A stretch of 42,288 nucleotides of DNA from Alphaproteobacteria bacterium RIFCSPHIGHO2_02_FULL_46_13 (GTDB lineage: Bacteria; Pseudomonadota; Alphaproteobacteria; Micavibrionales; Micavibrionaceae). The first letter of the stretch is position 1, and every line of letters starts with the position of its first letter. Below the pieces are notes generated by a model that worked only from the letters and a program-made list of their open reading frames with translations, was not told where the DNA came from and did not search any database. The stretch lies in contig MEMI01000047.1 of the NCBI GenBank assembly GCA_001767915.1, positions 96,265 to 138,552 of the forward strand, read 5' to 3'. Below, one piece after another: positions 9,318-17,192 of this stretch. The translations under genes were made by a program, and so were the position numbers.

Positions 9318-9353
9318 AAAACAGAACCCCCTAAAGTGCAAGGGGGTTCTGTT
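9318..9353 (-). terminator. Rho-independent terminator of the RelA/SpoT-like gene
   Basis: A perfect 13-bp stem (9320-9332 with 9341-9353, arm AACAGAACCCCCT) has an 8-base loop and a short T-run on the minus strand. It begins 5 bases after the stop at 9358 and lies just before the yejF start. It probably ends the 9358-10332 transcript and separates it from yejF. Confidence 0.75.
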
Positions 9354-9357
9354 ATCT

Positions 9358-10332
9358 TTACGCAATTCGGTAATGAGCCAATGAGGCGGGAAGTTCTTGT
9401 TGTTGCCCTTTCATCTCGGCGATATGGCTGATGGCAAGAGCGTGACTTACTTTCAAGAAATCTTCGCGGGTTGTCGGGCGGTAATTTCCTGTTATAAACT
9501 CTGCATATAAGGAATTATCGGTAACGTACATGCCTGAGGCGGCATCGGGACGCAATATTGTTGGATATGTATCCAATGGGCGCTCCACTGCTACGACGGG
9601 GGTGTTGCCAATTTCTGCAAATGTTCTTTTTTCAACAAATTTATTTAAACCTGCTTCCTCTGCGGCTGCATCATGTATGGCGCAACGTGTTAAGCCAAGA
9701 ATGCGTTCTCTGGCCACCAGCTGTGCGTAAGTTTTGTGGGGAAGTGTGCTTCCGCTATTTTTGAGTTCTGCTTTCAGATTTCTTTGGTGTTCATAAGGAA
9801 TATGGCTTTCTTCGAAGGCATTGAGCATGGTCGATGCCCAGATTTGAACCTCCGTATAAAGGCCATTCGGCAACGCATAGATGATTTTCGCACGACGGAT
9901 TCTGCTTTCCGGATCAGGAACAGCAAATTGATCTACCATGTCCACAACGCGCGAGTTTTTGCTGGGGGAAAAGAAATCTAGCGCCCTTTTTATCTGGGAA
10001 GGTCTATCGGCAATAAATGCGATACGTTCGGCATCAAAAATATGTTCGACACGCCCTGTTTTCTCTTCTTGCGCTTTTTGGGCAATTCTTCCAATACTTT
10101 TAATACCGGGGTATTGAATTTTTAGCCGCAACGCCCGATTGATATCGGTCATTTCCTCAAGGAAAAGGGGCTCGGAGGCTTTTGCAAAATCAAATAGAGC
10201 TTGGGGAGTGTTTACGGGTTGTTCATAATCTTGGGGCAGGATATGCGCGCCATTTGTAATTAAAAAAGTTCGGGATAAATCCAACCTTCTTCTTCCTATG
10301 TCGATTACATTCGTTTCTTTATTTGTTTTCAT
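9358..10332 (-). CDS. Protein with a diverged RelA/SpoT-like nucleotidyltransferase segment
   Basis: No close family is recognised for the whole 324 residues. The middle reads like a degenerate RelA/SpoT synthetase fold. PGIKSIGRIAQKA sits where RSH proteins have (V)KSxxSIxxK, then IFDAERIAFIAD in place of the DxxGxRI strand. FAVPDPESRIRRAKI lies where the GYxSxH loop is expected, and NGLYTEVQIW followed by SHIPYEHQR resembles the EVQIRT...H..YK segment. The GYxSxH tyrosine/histidine motif is not conserved, so alarmone synthesis is doubtful. The remaining conserved Asp and Glu suggest a related nucleotidyl or pyrophosphoryl transfer, or a non-catalytic copy. There is no HD hydrolase, TGS or ACT domain and no partner gene. 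It is a single-gene unit with GGGGA before the ATG and its own terminator. Confidence 0.5.
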   Translation of the reverse strand: MKTNKETNVIDIGRRRLDLSRTFLITNGAHILPQDYEQPVNTPQALFDFAKASEPLFLEEMTDINRALRLKIQYPGIKSIGRIAQKAQEEKTGRVEHIFDAERIAFIADRPSQIKRALDFFSPSKNSRVVDMVDQFAVPDPESRIRRAKIIYALPNGLYTEVQIWASTMLNAFEESHIPYEHQRNLKAELKNSGSTLPHKTYAQLVARERILGLTRCAIHDAAAEEAGLNKFVEKRTFAEIGNTPVVAVERPLDTYPTILRPDAASGMYVTDNSLYAEFITGNYRPTTREDFLKVSHALAISHIAEMKGQQQELPASLAHYRIA

Positions 10333-10485
10333 TATGGTAATCCCCGTTTATATTTTTTATATTTCTTATTTCTAATGGTAACTGAAATAATCTGTTAAAA
10401 TCAACCCTTAAATTCTGAATTTGTACTTAATAATTCCATTAAATTGGCGGCAACGCAACAAAAATTATGTGATATCAACAATAAA

Positions 10486-10506
10486 GCTATGCAAAAAACG
10501 CATGGC
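10486..10506. other. Hairpin in the 285-base gap before ndk
   Basis: Positions 10486-10492 can pair with 10500-10506 (7 bp, one G-T pair) around an A-rich loop. The rest of the gap 10333-10617 is A+T-rich, and no coding sequence, tRNA or clear promoter hexamers could be supported in it. The hairpin is not followed by a T-tract. It may belong to an ndk leader or to nothing. Confidence 0.25.
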
Positions 10507-10617
10507 TAAATTTGAAGTTGTAAAAAGATGGGATAGGGCTTGTGTTTTTCAGGGGGAATCCCTATAAGCAGGGCATATTTGTAACATTACTAGACTTTAT
10601 ATGAAGGAATCGAATCC

Positions 10618-11040
10618 ATGTCTGTTCAACGTACTTTCTCTATCATTAAGCCTGACGCAACACGTCGTAACCTGACTGGCGCCATTAACGCTCGTTTCGA
10701 AGAAAAAGGTCTGCGTATCGTTGCACAAAAACGTATCTGGATGTCCGAAGCTCAGGCTGGGAAATTCTATGAAGTTCACAAAGAACGCCCTTTCTACAAC
10801 GACCTCGTTAAATTCATGACTTCTGGTCCTGTTGTTGTTCAGGTTTTGGAAGGCGAAAACGCTGTTCTTGCTAACCGCGAAATCATGGGGGCAACAAACC
10901 CAGCGAACGCAGATGCCGGCACAATCCGTAAGGACTTCGCCGAAAGCATCGAAGCAAACTCGGTTCACGGTTCAGATAGTGAAGAGAATGCCGCAATTGA
11001 AATTGCGTATTTCTTTGCAGGGACTGAAATCGTAGGCTAG
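10618..11040 (+). CDS. ndk: Nucleoside diphosphate kinase
   Basis: Ndk transfers the terminal phosphate between nucleoside tri- and diphosphates through a phosphohistidine and so balances cellular NTP and dNTP pools. The 140 residues match the family length. The start [10 protein letters not shown], the middle [14 protein letters not shown] and the active-site block NSVHGSDS, with the catalytic histidine at position 117 by my count, are all intact. AAGGAA precedes the ATG at a suitable distance. Codon use is markedly biased toward one set of codons, as expected for a highly expressed gene. A strong terminator follows at 11068-11102, so it is probably a single-gene transcript. Confidence 0.97.
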   Translation: MSVQRTFSIIKPDATRRNLTGAINARFEEKGLRIVAQKRIWMSEAQAGKFYEVHKERPFYNDLVKFMTSGPVVVQVLEGENAVLANREIMGATNPANADAGTIRKDFAESIEANSVHGSDSEENAAIEIAYFFAGTEIVG

Positions 11041-11067
11041 TTTTTATAAAGTTTATGAAAATTATTG

Positions 11068-11102
11068 ACAGAGGTTAGGCAAATCGCTTAACCTCTGTTT
11101 TT
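11068..11102 (+). terminator. Rho-independent terminator of ndk
   Basis: Left arm ACAGAGGTTA (11068-11077) pairs with 11089-11098. Three more inner pairs (one G-T) close a 5-base loop, and a run of five T follows. It lies 27 bases after the ndk stop. Confidence 0.88.
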
Positions 11103-11137
11103 ATAAACTATAAATTATAAAAAATTGAGGTGTGTGA

Positions 11138-11365
11138 ATGGACTTAACAGTAGCTTTTGCAGGTTTCTTTAAAACAGAGCCTAAAACTTTAGCCGAGCAA
11201 GTGAATCGTGCTCCCAAACTGCTCAGTGGTGAATTTACTTTATGCACGCATAAAAAGGGATTCTGGTACGGTTCTGATGAGAAAGTATCAGATGAAAGCG
11301 GAAGTTATCTTCGCTTGCAAGGTAATTGCAAGAAATGTGATGAGATGGTTTATAAAATTATCTAA
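11138..11365 (+). CDS. Small hypothetical protein with a Cys/His cluster
   Basis: A 75-residue protein of unknown function. It carries FTLCTHKKGFWYG near residues 34-46 and GNCKKCDEMVYKI at the end, so a C-x-H ... C-x2-C set of possible metal ligands is visible. The first ~30 residues (FAGFFKTEPKTLAEQVNRAPKL) look like a short amphipathic helix. The ATG is preceded by GAGGTG at a good distance, which supports translation. It stands alone after the ndk terminator and converges on flbT with 17 bases between stops. A single zinc-ribbon-like fold is an inference, and no named family was recognised. Confidence 0.6.
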   Translation: MDLTVAFAGFFKTEPKTLAEQVNRAPKLLSGEFTLCTHKKGFWYGSDEKVSDESGSYLRLQGNCKKCDEMVYKII

Positions 11366-11382
11366 CTACTGGCTGTATCCGT

Positions 11383-11781
11383 TTAATTCTTTAACGCAGA
11401 CACACTCGCTATCAACTCATCTTCATGGGCGATGAGGTCGCGGGCTTCGCGCAGGGCTTTGTAATAGTGGCCCTGAACCAATTGCGCATTAATCTTCATG
11501 CAGAATATGGACGTACTCGGTGCTGCGTCTTGGATCATTTTCATTAAAGTAAAATATTTGGCGTGGTAATCGCGCGGGTTGCGAGCCAGATACATACATT
11601 GCAATAGAAAATAAATTTTGCGGCACGGACTTGTCGCCTCGGCCTCCTGCATAATATCTTTTTCGCGCAGGATAGGGGTGTCGCCAGAGATATGGAGGCG
11701 GGTGCGTTGGTTGTCATTGGTCATCACGGCTGTGCCGATCAGAATTTTCTCACCTGGTTTTAAATCAATAATCAAAGCCAT
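11383..11781 (-). CDS. flbT: Flagellar biosynthesis repressor FlbT
   Basis: FlbT is the alphaproteobacterial regulator that in Caulobacter binds the 5' leader of flagellin mRNA and limits its translation and stability until the hook is finished. The 132 residues begin MALIIDLKPGEKILIG, continue with a family-typical LREKDIMQEAEATSPCRKIYF, and include YLARNPRDYHAKYF. Length is normal. Its ATG lies 2 bases after the stop of the flagellin-like gene, with the Shine-Dalgarno GGAGGA inside the end of that gene, so the two are translationally linked. FlaF, the usual opposing regulator, is not next to it. Confidence 0.9.
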   Translation of the reverse strand: MALIIDLKPGEKILIGTAVMTNDNQRTRLHISGDTPILREKDIMQEAEATSPCRKIYFLLQCMYLARNPRDYHAKYFTLMKMIQDAAPSTSIFCMKINAQLVQGHYYKALREARDLIAHEDELIASVSALKN

Positions 11782-11783
11782 TT

Positions 11784-12578
11784 TTATATGTCCTCCATAT
11801 TTGGGGATGCTGCAAAGCTGTTTAAAATTTCTTGCTGGATCTGGTCGGCCATTTTTTCCTCACCGAGGATTTTATCGCCTAAGATGCCAAGTTTGATCAG
11901 CCCTTTTGTTTCGGTGTCTATATTTGAAGAGCCAAGATTTGCATAGGATGTTTTGGCAAGTTCAACCGCTTGTATCGCAAAGTCGTGGCTGATGATCAGG
12001 TCGTTCATATGGGCGGAAATGGTGTTTCTGACGGTGACAACGATATCAATGGCGTTCATCACGTCAATACGGGCGTTTTGAGTTGTAAATGCCGTGGAGA
12101 AATCAGGTGGGCGAATGCCAAGTTCAGCGCATGATAACACCATACCTTCGGTGATCAATTTATTCTGTCCCTTTGAGTCGAAGGGTGTTTCCAAGCGGTC
12201 GCCATTCATCAGATTTATTCCGTCTATTCCGGATTCAAGGGCGGCTTTATCAAATTTTAATCGTACTTGTCTAAACCATTCTTCGACTTCTTTGATCTGG
12301 GTGGTGTATTTTGTAGCGTCTTCGGGTGTGGTCAACATATTTCTGGCGCGGACGGTTAAGCCGCCGGCTTCTTCCAGAATATGGATGAGAGAAGTGGCTT
12401 TCTCTTTTTGATTTTCTAAAATGCGGATATTTTGATCCAAGCGGTCAATGAGGCTGACTGTTTCAGTTTGCTTTTGGGTGATAAAATCGGTAATGGCTTT
12501 TTCCCAATGCTGAGGTGTCATCGTCGCAGTGAGGGATGGCAGGGATTTTTGCAATGGGGATGTAAATACAAGAGACAT
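11784..12578 (-). CDS. Flagellin-like protein (short, atypical)
   Basis: The 264 residues look like a small flagellin or hook-associated protein rather than a known regulator. The N-terminal third is a helical heptad region (SLIDRLDQNIRILENQKEKA). Residues ~75-130 include VRARNMLTTPEDA and GIDGINLMNGDRLETPF, like the end of the flagellin D0/D1 helix with its G(x)NLLxG turn. The C-terminal part has NAIDIVVTVRNTISAHMNDL and an AIQAVELAKTSYANLG helix, like the flagellin C-terminal D1/D0. The expected N-terminal start with stacked Asn/Leu repeats is not typical, so it may be a minor flagellin or junction protein. It precedes flbT by 2 bases. The start has a very strong GGAGGT and is preceded by a terminator-like hairpin. 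Confidence 0.5.
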   Translation of the reverse strand: MSLVFTSPLQKSLPSLTATMTPQHWEKAITDFITQKQTETVSLIDRLDQNIRILENQKEKATSLIHILEEAGGLTVRARNMLTTPEDATKYTTQIKEVEEWFRQVRLKFDKAALESGIDGINLMNGDRLETPFDSKGQNKLITEGMVLSCAELGIRPPDFSTAFTTQNARIDVMNAIDIVVTVRNTISAHMNDLIISHDFAIQAVELAKTSYANLGSSNIDTETKGLIKLGILGDKILGEEKMADQIQQEILNSFAASPNMEDI

Positions 12579-12608
12579 TATCGTGCGCTACCTCCTTTCT
12601 GGGGTCGT

Positions 12609-12632
12609 AAAAAACGGGCGCGATCCTGCGCC
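12609..12632 (-). terminator. Hairpin plus T-run between fliK and the flagellin-like gene
   Basis: Arms 12617-12621 and 12628-12632 (GGCGC/GCGCC) enclose a 6-base loop. On the minus strand the stem is followed, after a two-base gap, by six T. It sits 64 bases after the fliK stop and 31 bases before the flagellin-like ATG, so it can end the flgI-fliK transcript. If a promoter lies between fliK and the hairpin (a TTGTTA / TATATT pair is visible there, but the region is A+T-rich), it would instead be a leader attenuator of the flagellin-like gene. Confidence 0.65.
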
Positions 12633-12695
12633 TTGCAGATATAGTCTCTAATATACTATTTTAAATATTAATAACAAGTTAAGTTTTATGTAGCC

Positions 12696-14354
12696 CTATG
12701 CCCAGAATGAATAATGGACATTTCCTGTGAGGGAATTCGGGGTGAAATCCATTCTGGTATCAATGGTGGATAAGTCTTGGGAATCCACTGCGCCCGCACT
12801 GATCCCCATGAGGCGTGAGGATTGGCCATTTCCAGATTGGTTGTTATTTTGTGATCCGCCCATTAATTGTTGGAAGGATTGATCTCCGCCACTGGCCATA
12901 TCAAACGTTAGAGAGGAGCTGTCAATTTTAATCCCCGCATTATCTAACGCAGATTTTAAAGCATGCGCGTCACGTTGGAAAAGATTAAGGGTTTCTTGAT
13001 TTTCAGTCAGCAAATGCACCTTCATCACGCCATCTTTTTCCAGACTCAATTGAACCAGCATACGCCCCAATTCCGGTGGGTCGAGTTGAACGGTGAGTTC
13101 TTGCGATGCTTTTTCCGAACCAGATGCAGCTTTTTCAATGATCTTGGCGACCGCATGAATACTCGGGTGTGTGCCGATTGCAGATGCTGACGTAAATATC
13201 GGGTTGGTCATGGATGATGGCATATTTTGTGCCGCAACCATAAGCCCGTTGATCATAAGCAGGTCATCGCTATTTACAGTTTGATGAGCTTTGGATGTCA
13301 GATCTGTCAACTGATTTGTTGCGAGAGTTGCTTGTGGCGAAATCCCCGACGTAATATCTTCTGTTAGGCTGTTACCATCGTTTTTTGAAGTTGACGTTGC
13401 GGCTCCATTTTCCTTGAAACTCAAATTCATTTCTTTCGGTGTCGTCGGCGACAGGATTGCATTCATTTCGTCATCAAATGGGGAGGCGGAAGAATCTGTA
13501 AGCGACATAGACCCCAATTTGTCCGAAAGTTTTTTTGTCCAATCTGGTTCTGGCATGTCACTGCCGTTTGGTTGTGTGAATGCGGACAAAGCAGACAAGT
13601 CAAAATTCATATCTTCTGCAGTCGCTGTATAGGTTGGCTTCGGAGGGGGGGTAACAAAAACCATCATCACTATGGCGGCTGATGCGTTGACATCGTCTGA
13701 GTTATCTTCTGGGGATGTTTCAGAAGTCTCGATTGCTGGCTCGTCTGTATTGCTCGATGAAACTGACTTAATTGCCTCTTTAAGTTTGGACATCTCGGAT
13801 GGGCTAAATCCAGTTGTTATGAGCAGGAAATTTCCCGACTGCTCAGCATCACTGGCTTCAACGGTCAAGGCGTCATTTGTAACAGCTGGAATATTGGTCG
13901 CAAAGGTAAGTGACGTGAGTTCGGATGCATCAATCCCCAGATCTGCAAATTTTGCTTTAATATTATCAAGTGTTTCTTGAACCGGAACGCCTGGCGCGAG
14001 GGCGACCAGAATTTTGGGTGTGAGCTCATTGGACGTATCGCCAAAATTTGCCAACAGAGATTTTAAATCTTGCTGTGACATGGCATTCAGATCATCGGCA
14101 GAAACAAGCAAAGCCTTCTGAAGGCCGAATGTATTTTTTGTGTCTGTATTGGCGATGGTACTGTTGCCTGCGACATTCTGACCTTGTTCAGGTGTTGTTG
14201 ATAACATCGTAAAGCCAGAGATCCCTGATCCAAGCATACTTGCAAATAAGGTGTTGGTTAGTGGATTCAGGCTAAACAAAGAATTTCCGCCAGTTGCCCC
14301 TGATACTGTAGAGGCAGCAGAGGTAGAAGTTGTCGAGATAACAGGTGCAGACAT
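12696..14354 (-). CDS. fliK: Flagellar hook-length control protein FliK
   Basis: FliK is the secreted ruler that sets hook length and switches the export gate to filament substrates. The 552-residue protein has the standard layout. A long low-complexity N-terminal and middle region is rich in Ser, Thr, Ala and Asp. A compact C-terminal Flg_hook domain spans about residues 400-485, recognised by ELTVQLDPPELGRMLVQL, VHLLTENQETLNLFQRD and LKSALDNAGI. An Asn/Gln/Ser-rich tail follows. It lies 27 bases after the FlgN-like gene in the flgI-flgJ-flgN-fliK run. The N-terminal part is too variable to compare. The C-terminal call is firm. Confidence 0.9.
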   Translation of the reverse strand: MSAPVISTTSTSAASTVSGATGGNSLFSLNPLTNTLFASMLGSGISGFTMLSTTPEQGQNVAGNSTIANTDTKNTFGLQKALLVSADDLNAMSQQDLKSLLANFGDTSNELTPKILVALAPGVPVQETLDNIKAKFADLGIDASELTSLTFATNIPAVTNDALTVEASDAEQSGNFLLITTGFSPSEMSKLKEAIKSVSSSNTDEPAIETSETSPEDNSDDVNASAAIVMMVFVTPPPKPTYTATAEDMNFDLSALSAFTQPNGSDMPEPDWTKKLSDKLGSMSLTDSSASPFDDEMNAILSPTTPKEMNLSFKENGAATSTSKNDGNSLTEDITSGISPQATLATNQLTDLTSKAHQTVNSDDLLMINGLMVAAQNMPSSMTNPIFTSASAIGTHPSIHAVAKIIEKAASGSEKASQELTVQLDPPELGRMLVQLSLEKDGVMKVHLLTENQETLNLFQRDAHALKSALDNAGIKIDSSSLTFDMASGGDQSFQQLMGGSQNNNQSGNGQSSRLMGISAGAVDSQDLSTIDTRMDFTPNSLTGNVHYSFWA

Positions 14355-14381
14355 GATGTCGTCCTTCCGCAGAATGAAAAA

Positions 14382-14870
14382 TTAAATAGCTTGATTAATA
14401 GCGGTCGATATAGGTTTCATTTTAGTTTGATCCGTTACACCATGTTTATTATAGAGTGTCTTGTCGTTCGCCAGAATAAGACGTGCGGCATCCAGAAGAC
14501 GTTCCTGAACGCGCTTCACGCTTTCAGCGCGGATTTTACAGGCGCGTTGTGATTTGTTGGCTAGTTCACGCAGATTGTCCTCGGACGCGTAAATCCGTTC
14601 TTTGAGAGCGGGGCTTACGGATTTCATGAGCGCGGATTGAGTGGTGATTTGGGTCATATGGGCTTCGCAGTCTTGAACCAATCTTACTTTTTTCGGTTGA
14701 AGTTCTGAGAAAAGTTGCATGTCGCGCAGTTCAATTGCATCCAGCTCGGCTTTATAAATTTCCGTCAGCTCTTCCATATTGTTGAGCATAGATAACAAGG
14801 CCTGTTCATGCGCGGGGGGCATCGGCATATTCATGGATTCAGAATGTTGTGCGTGTGCTGGTGGGGTCAT
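14382..14870 (-). CDS. FlgN-like flagellar export chaperone
   Basis: The 162-residue protein is almost all helix. It has a Met/Pro/His-rich opening and then a long coiled coil (ALLSMLNNMEELTEIYKAEL, LRDMQLFSELQPKKVRLVQD, VSPALKERIYASEDNLREL, RAESVKRVQERLLDAARLIL). This is the pattern of FlgN, the cytosolic chaperone for the hook-filament junction proteins FlgK and FlgL, whose sequence is poorly conserved. Its place between flgJ and fliK in a flagellar operon supports the role. The alternative is a FliJ- or FliT-like helical export factor. Confidence 0.6.
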   Translation of the reverse strand: MTPPAHAQHSESMNMPMPPAHEQALLSMLNNMEELTEIYKAELDAIELRDMQLFSELQPKKVRLVQDCEAHMTQITTQSALMKSVSPALKERIYASEDNLRELANKSQRACKIRAESVKRVQERLLDAARLILANDKTLYNKHGVTDQTKMKPISTAINQAI

Positions 14871-14891
14871 GGCGTCTCTCCTGTGCTTTTA

Positions 14892-15257
14892 TTATTGTTG
14901 TATGGTATTGCTTTGTTGTTCTTGGATTTTCAGCAATTCGGCTTTGACCTGTGCCGCCAAACCGAAGCCGCCTTGTTTGGCAATTGATTTGCCCATTTCT
15001 TGGGTCAGCAGACCGCGGAAAACTTCTTCGCCCTTACCGCCGCCGAACATGTCATCGACTTCAACCGTTTCAAACATGGGTTTCAGCATTTCCGAGATAT
15101 AGACGGCTTCGAAATCTTGGGCTGCTTTATCTGTTTTGGCTGTCTTGGCGGCGTCATTCGCGGCCTTGACCGTACCCACCAGTTTTTCCTTACTGGCGAG
15201 CAGGGACGGCATATTAAAGCTGGCGGATGGTGATGCTTTTCCTACGAGATTTTCCAT
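14892..15257 (-). CDS. flgJ: Rod-binding protein FlgJ, N-terminal domain only
   Basis: The 121 residues contain the rod-binding domain: AAQDFEAVYISEMLKPMFET near residues 45-64, MFGGGKGEEVFRGLLTQEMG near 70-89, and KQGGFGLAAQVKAELLK near 94-110. In enterics FlgJ carries a second, peptidoglycan-cutting domain that lets the rod cross the wall. That domain is absent here, as is common in Alphaproteobacteria, where a separate hydrolase does the cutting. It lies 9 bases after flgI and is clearly in the same operon. Confidence 0.9.
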   Translation of the reverse strand: MENLVGKASPSASFNMPSLLASKEKLVGTVKAANDAAKTAKTDKAAQDFEAVYISEMLKPMFETVEVDDMFGGGKGEEVFRGLLTQEMGKSIAKQGGFGLAAQVKAELLKIQEQQSNTIQQ

Positions 15258-15266
15258 TTTTTCATC

Positions 15267-16412
15267 CTACATCGTTGTAATTTCGGCTTGTAACGCACCT
15301 GCGGCTTTAATCGCTTGCAGGATTGTAATAATATCGCGTGGGCCAACGCCGAGTTTATTAAGTCCTGTGACCAGATCCTGAAGCGTCACACTGCTTTCAA
15401 GGATCGCCAGTTTTGCTTTGTCGCCTGAGTTCACGTCAATATCGGTGCGAGGGACAACCACAGTTTCGCCTTTTTCGGCAAAGGGGTTAGGTTGTGATAC
15501 TTGCGGTGTCTCAGTCACTTTAATGGTCAGGTTGCCTTGGGCAATTGCAACGGTACTAACGCGCACATCTGATCCCATTACAATTGTTCCTGAATTTTCG
15601 TCAATCACAACGCGGGCGATTTGGTCGGGTTCAACGGGCAATTGTTCGATGTCTGTAATCAGGTCAACTAAACTGCCCGGATAGCCAGCGGACTTTTTCA
15701 AAATGATGGTTGCGTCATTTGATGCAGTCGCCATTCCTGAAGATGTGAAACCATTAATCGCGCGCGCAATGCGGCGGGCGGTTGTGAAGTCAGGGTTTTT
15801 CAACGCAAGACGGACTTGTGGAAGATCGTTGAGGTTAAACTTGACCTCGCGTTCAATGGTAGCACCTGCTGCAATACGTCCGCGGGTCGGGGTGTTTTGG
15901 GTGACGGCTGTGCCTGCGCCAGATGCTGTAAAGCCTGAGATCGCAACCGCACCTTGTGCTACTCCGTACACTTCACCGTCAGCACCCATCAAAGGAGTAA
16001 CGAGTAATGTACCGCCTTGAAGATTTTTAGCATCCCCCAAAGTCGATACAGTCACATCAATGCGAGAGCCTTGGGTTTGGAAAGGTGGCATTGTCGCCGT
16101 GACCATAACGGCAGCCACGTTACCTGTGTTCAAATTTTGACCGCGAACATTGACGCCCATGCGTTCCAACATCGCGATCAATGATTGTTCAGTGAAGGGG
16201 GAGTTGGATAATTTATCCCCCGTACCGTTGAGGCCAACAACCAAACCATAACCGATCAGGACGTTGTCACGAACGCCTTCGATGTCCACAATATCCTTGA
16301 TACGGGTTGTCGCGGCATGTGCTGGTAAAGCCATGCCGAAAATCAATAAGACGGATAATGCAAATTGAAGTGTTTGTTTCATTCTTCTTTTTGGTTCGTT
16401 GCGGTTTATCAT
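15267..16412 (-). CDS. flgI: Flagellar P-ring protein FlgI
   Basis: FlgI forms the periplasmic bushing ring around the rod. The 381 residues have a Sec signal peptide (FALSVLLIFGMALPAHA) followed by the canonical ATTRIKDIVDIEGVRDNVLI and LVVGLNGTGDK, and end with VGPRDIITILQAIKAAGAL. The ATG at 16412 has GGAG 8 bases upstream and gives a 10-residue charged extension before the signal core. A second in-frame Met at 16382 gives a more usual signal peptide but has only a weak AAGAAGA ahead. A sigma-54-type promoter lies at 16479-16494, and the gene is the first of the flgI-flgJ-flgN-fliK operon, divergent from fliX. Confidence 0.95.
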   Translation of the reverse strand: MINRNEPKRRMKQTLQFALSVLLIFGMALPAHAATTRIKDIVDIEGVRDNVLIGYGLVVGLNGTGDKLSNSPFTEQSLIAMLERMGVNVRGQNLNTGNVAAVMVTATMPPFQTQGSRIDVTVSTLGDAKNLQGGTLLVTPLMGADGEVYGVAQGAVAISGFTASGAGTAVTQNTPTRGRIAAGATIEREVKFNLNDLPQVRLALKNPDFTTARRIARAINGFTSSGMATASNDATIILKKSAGYPGSLVDLITDIEQLPVEPDQIARVVIDENSGTIVMGSDVRVSTVAIAQGNLTIKVTETPQVSQPNPFAEKGETVVVPRTDIDVNSGDKAKLAILESSVTLQDLVTGLNKLGVGPRDIITILQAIKAAGALQAEITTM

Positions 16413-16478
16413 TTTGTACTCCTACCCAGAGTTTGACGTGTTCGGGCTGGCTTTTACCTGTTAACCCATCGGTCTCCT

Positions 16479-16494
16479 TGCGAATGTCATGCCA
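16479..16494 (-). promoter_or_regulatory. Sigma-54-type promoter of the flgI operon
   Basis: Read on the minus strand, this is TGGCAT, 5 bases, then TCGCA. It keeps the essential GG at -24 and GC at -12 with exactly 10 bases between, and differs at two positions from TGGCAC-N5-TTGCA. Transcription would start near 16468, about 55 bases before the flgI ATG. Late flagellar operons of Caulobacter and relatives use this sigma factor with FlbD and FliX, which agrees with fliX being divergent here. Confidence 0.6.
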
Positions 16495-16623
16495 GTTCTG
16501 ATAAATTAATTTTATAATGAATTCAGTGGGTTAGGGGTTTGCTTGGGACTAGGAAAAACTTGCCGAATGAAATTGATCTCTAAATTTGTTATACTGAATC
16601 TATAAGCTAACAGAGAGTTCATC

Positions 16624-17073
16624 ATGAAAATTTCAGGTCCAGACAGTACCCAAAAAGCAGGCGGCGTTAAAAAGGCCGGTAAAGCTGGTTCCACAAGTGG
16701 AGCAAGTTTCGGATCATTGATCGAGACGGGCGAGAGCGAAGCTCCGGCGCATGCCGCTGCAACTGGCGTGATTGCTGGGATTGACTCTTTACTGGCGGCT
16801 CAGGAAACCGATGATCCTGCGCAGCGTGCGGCCAAAAAGCGCATGCGGGAGCGGGGAGAAACCGTCCTGAAACAACTGGATAAAATCCGCCTTGGGATGC
16901 TGACGGGCACGTTGTCGGTTGGAAATTTGTTGGATGTCGCCGATGTTGTGGCGTCCCACCGTGAGAGAATCAATGACCCGCAATTATCCAGCCTTCTGGA
17001 TGAAATCGACCTCCGCGCCCAAATCGAAATCGCCAAAATGCGCATGGCACTGGATGCCGCCAAGGTCTTTTAA
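16624..17073 (+). CDS. fliX: Flagellar assembly regulator FliX
   Basis: FliX is an alphaproteobacterial regulator that in Caulobacter links completion of the early basal body to activity of the sigma-54 activator FlbD. The 149 residues begin MKISGPDST, pass through a Gly/Ala/Ser-rich stretch, and end in the conserved helical part GETVLKQLDKIRLGMLTG, SLLDEIDLRAQIEIAKMRM. The ending LDEIxLRAxxExAK is diagnostic. It is transcribed divergently from the flgI operon. A looser GG-N10-GC element is also visible at 16528-16543 upstream on the plus strand, but it matches the consensus less well than the flgI one. Confidence 0.9.
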   Translation: MKISGPDSTQKAGGVKKAGKAGSTSGASFGSLIETGESEAPAHAAATGVIAGIDSLLAAQETDDPAQRAAKKRMRERGETVLKQLDKIRLGMLTGTLSVGNLLDVADVVASHRERINDPQLSSLLDEIDLRAQIEIAKMRMALDAAKVF

Positions 17074-17192
17074 ACGCGGTTTTTTAACTATTTCATGTAT
17101 ATAATCTTTAGCTACTCTTGATTTTTAGGGCTTTGTTGCCTACCCTTAATGCGCCCGAGTTGGGTTAAGTAATCTGTAAAAGGAATTTTAGA

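Noticed and set aside
10333-10617. Small RNA gene in the gap before ndk
   Set aside because: Only one small hairpin without a T-run and no convincing promoter were found.
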